From contig DHQV01000093.1 of NCBI GenBank assembly GCA_002408185.1, forward strand, positions 1-7,104: a DNA stretch of 7,104 bases, given 5' to 3'. This document shows, in pieces, positions 6,263 through 7,104 of the stretch; position 1 is the stretch's first letter, and every line of letters starts with the position of its first letter. The notes under the pieces were generated by a model. That model saw only the letters and a list, made by a program, of their open reading frames with translations, made no database searches and was not told the origin of the DNA. The translations under genes were made by a program, and so were the position numbers. This stretch comes from Deltaproteobacteria bacterium UBA5329. GTDB lineage: Bacteria; Desulfobacterota; Syntrophorhabdia; Syntrophorhabdales; Syntrophorhabdaceae.

Positions 6263-6885
6263 ATGCTCACGCCGGATGAGAAAAAGGCCATTGAAGACGT
6301 GAAAGAGGAGCACACCCTGATGCGCCAGCGGCAGATACAGGGAACCCTCCGGATAAAGGGGCCCTGCCTGTCGTTCAGTTCTTAAGTCCCTGGACAAGGC
6401 CGAGCCTTGATAGAGACGGCCCTCGCCCCCTTGAAGGAGCCCCGGTACAGCGTATGGCAGAAGAATCTCATGCGGGGGTGCGACCGGACAAAGCTCATCA
6501 TGGGCCATATACGCAGGTACCTCATCGTCATTATCGGTTTCTTCTTCCCGCTACATCGTATCTTTTGACATCTATCCCTCGATAAACACATCCCGTGTGA
6601 AGCATGTTTATGTTATCGGACTTGAAGGGTCAGGGGATATACAAGGACAATGTATTGCCGGAACACCACCCGATAGCGCAACCCAAGGGTGCACACAGCG
6701 ATATACAAGGACAATGTATTGCCGGAATTAAGGACCGGCCGGGGATCTCCCAATACGTCCCGGGTAACGAAGGAGTTCTTTTCCCTCATGGGGGCGGGTC
6801 TCTCCCGTGCACGGGGTGAGACGCCCTGCCGGCAATGCACTGACGATAAGGTCCTTCGGTACCGTCAAGCAGGAGGAGATCCACG
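6263..6885 (+). pseudogene. Decayed rve-type (IS3-like) transposase, front and middle
   Basis: Pieces of one transposase appear in different + frames. Segment 6263-6385 (40 codons from ATG) includes DEKKAIEDVKEEHTLMRQRQ and resembles the helix-turn-helix region of IS3/IS481-type transposases; VLKSLDKAEP continues it in another frame at 6379-6408. Segment 6407-6568 has SVWQKNLM and RRYLIVII, recalling the first strands of the rve core (usual form PNQVWxxDIT...YLIVIxDxxSR). SSSRYIVSFDIYPS at 6540-6581 continues it in a third frame. NTSRVTKEFFSLM (6752-6790) matches the QFTSxxF region. RPAGNALTIRSFGTVKQEEI (6822-6881) matches the DNxxxERxxxTVKxEE region. Catalytic aspartates are missing (RTGRGSPN for the usual RTDxGSQ, GNALT for DNAxx), and in-frame stops abound, so it cannot be functional. 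Exact IS family is uncertain. Confidence 0.6.
6636..6727. repeat. 28-bp perfect direct repeat pair with 36-bp spacer
   Basis: Identical 28-bp copies at 6636-6663 and 6700-6727 begin GATATACAAGG and end TATTGCCGGAA, separated by 36 bp (6664-6699). Within the repeat CAAT-GT-ATTG forms a short inverted element. A diverged inverted copy of its end, CCGGCAATGCACTG, lies at 6829-6842 (12 of 14 positions match the reverse complement). The pair lies inside the transposase pseudogene. Confidence 0.8.
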
Positions 6886-7104
6886 TTGTCGGTGAGCTAT
6901 CCCGACGAGATATCCGCCCGGTACGAGACCGGTAAACATATCGATCATTACAACATGCAACGACCCCACCAGAGCCTGTGGAACTTCACACCGCATCATA
7001 TTCACGAGGTGAACAACAATACCCTCACCCTTGAAGAACTGGACGATCTGAAACGGAGGTCACGGCCGGCACGGCGGCTCTATCGGGAGGGAAGGCAGGG
7101 ATGA
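6886..7104 (+). pseudogene. C-terminal fragment of the rve-type (IS3-like) transposase
   Basis: The frame is open from a TTG at 6886 to the TGA at 7102-7104, but protein similarity begins only at about 6910. The signature HIDHYNMQRPHQSLWNFTP (from about 6937) is the classic C-terminal YNxxRPHQSLxxxTP motif of rve-core transposases. It is followed by an extra charged tail of about 35 residues, LTLEELDDLKRRSRPARRLY and so on. The part that should precede it, TVKQEEIHVVGELSR, is in the neighbouring frame at 6861-6905, so a frameshift separates the two. There is a purine-rich AGGAGGAG at 6871-6878 before the TTG, yet a product of this size would lack all catalytic residues. I read it as the end of the pseudogene rather than an independent gene. 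Confidence 0.6.

Noticed and set aside
6062..6508. 148-codon reverse-strand ORF
   Set aside because: It lies opposite + strand transposase fragments and shows no domain or good start signal.
6636..6727. Two-repeat CRISPR array (28-bp repeats, 36-bp spacer)
   Set aside because: Size is CRISPR-like, but there are only two copies, no cas gene, and the pair lies within transposase debris with a related inverted copy nearby.

Overview
The window looks like a stretch of bacterial chromosome with moderate GC: a nucleotide-sugar operon followed by a mobile-element scrap zone. The species cannot be fixed from sequence alone. The bacterial-type gmd-fcl-manC cassette, which usually serves lipopolysaccharide O-antigen or capsule synthesis, suggests a Gram-negative. 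Short dispersed palindromes of the TCATCCCGGC...GGGATCCA type and an IS630-family element would fit a proteobacterium or desulfobacterium, but this is inference.

Region 1-751 is sparse. It holds one small ribbon-helix-helix (CopG/MetJ-type) DNA-binding protein gene (310-501, GTG start), no recognisable partner toxin, and a leader with a 9-bp perfect inverted repeat (599-607/623-631). A tiny ORF (593-742) may or may not be real.

Region 752-4500 is a tight three-gene operon on the + strand: gmd (GDP-mannose 4,6-dehydratase), fcl (GDP-L-fucose synthase, long form) and manC (bifunctional mannose-1-phosphate guanylyltransferase / mannose-6-phosphate isomerase). Together with a phosphomannomutase (ManB) that is not in the window, they convert fructose-6-phosphate to GDP-L-fucose through GDP-mannose. 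Gaps are 5 bp (gmd-fcl) and 0 bp (fcl-manC), pointing to one transcript with translational coupling. A weak terminator-like hairpin follows manC.

Region 4501-4870 has no convincing gene. It carries degenerate palindromic repeat units, one with a perfect 8-bp stem.

Region 4871-5998 is an apparently whole IS630-family insertion sequence of 1124 bp (4873-5996), with imperfect terminal inverted repeats, a TA duplication and a CTAG target. Its transposase is split into two overlapping reading frames (4912-5148 and 5133-5999), and its stop codon is completed by the duplicated TA plus the flanking G.

Region 5999-7104 contains a badly decayed transposase with an rve-type (probably IS3-like) core, recognisable in pieces across all three + frames. 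It is interrupted by a 28-bp perfect direct repeat with 36 bp between the copies. No complete, clearly novel system is visible. The best leads are the IS630 frame organisation and ends, the operator-like palindrome ahead of gmd, and the direct repeat in the transposase remnant.
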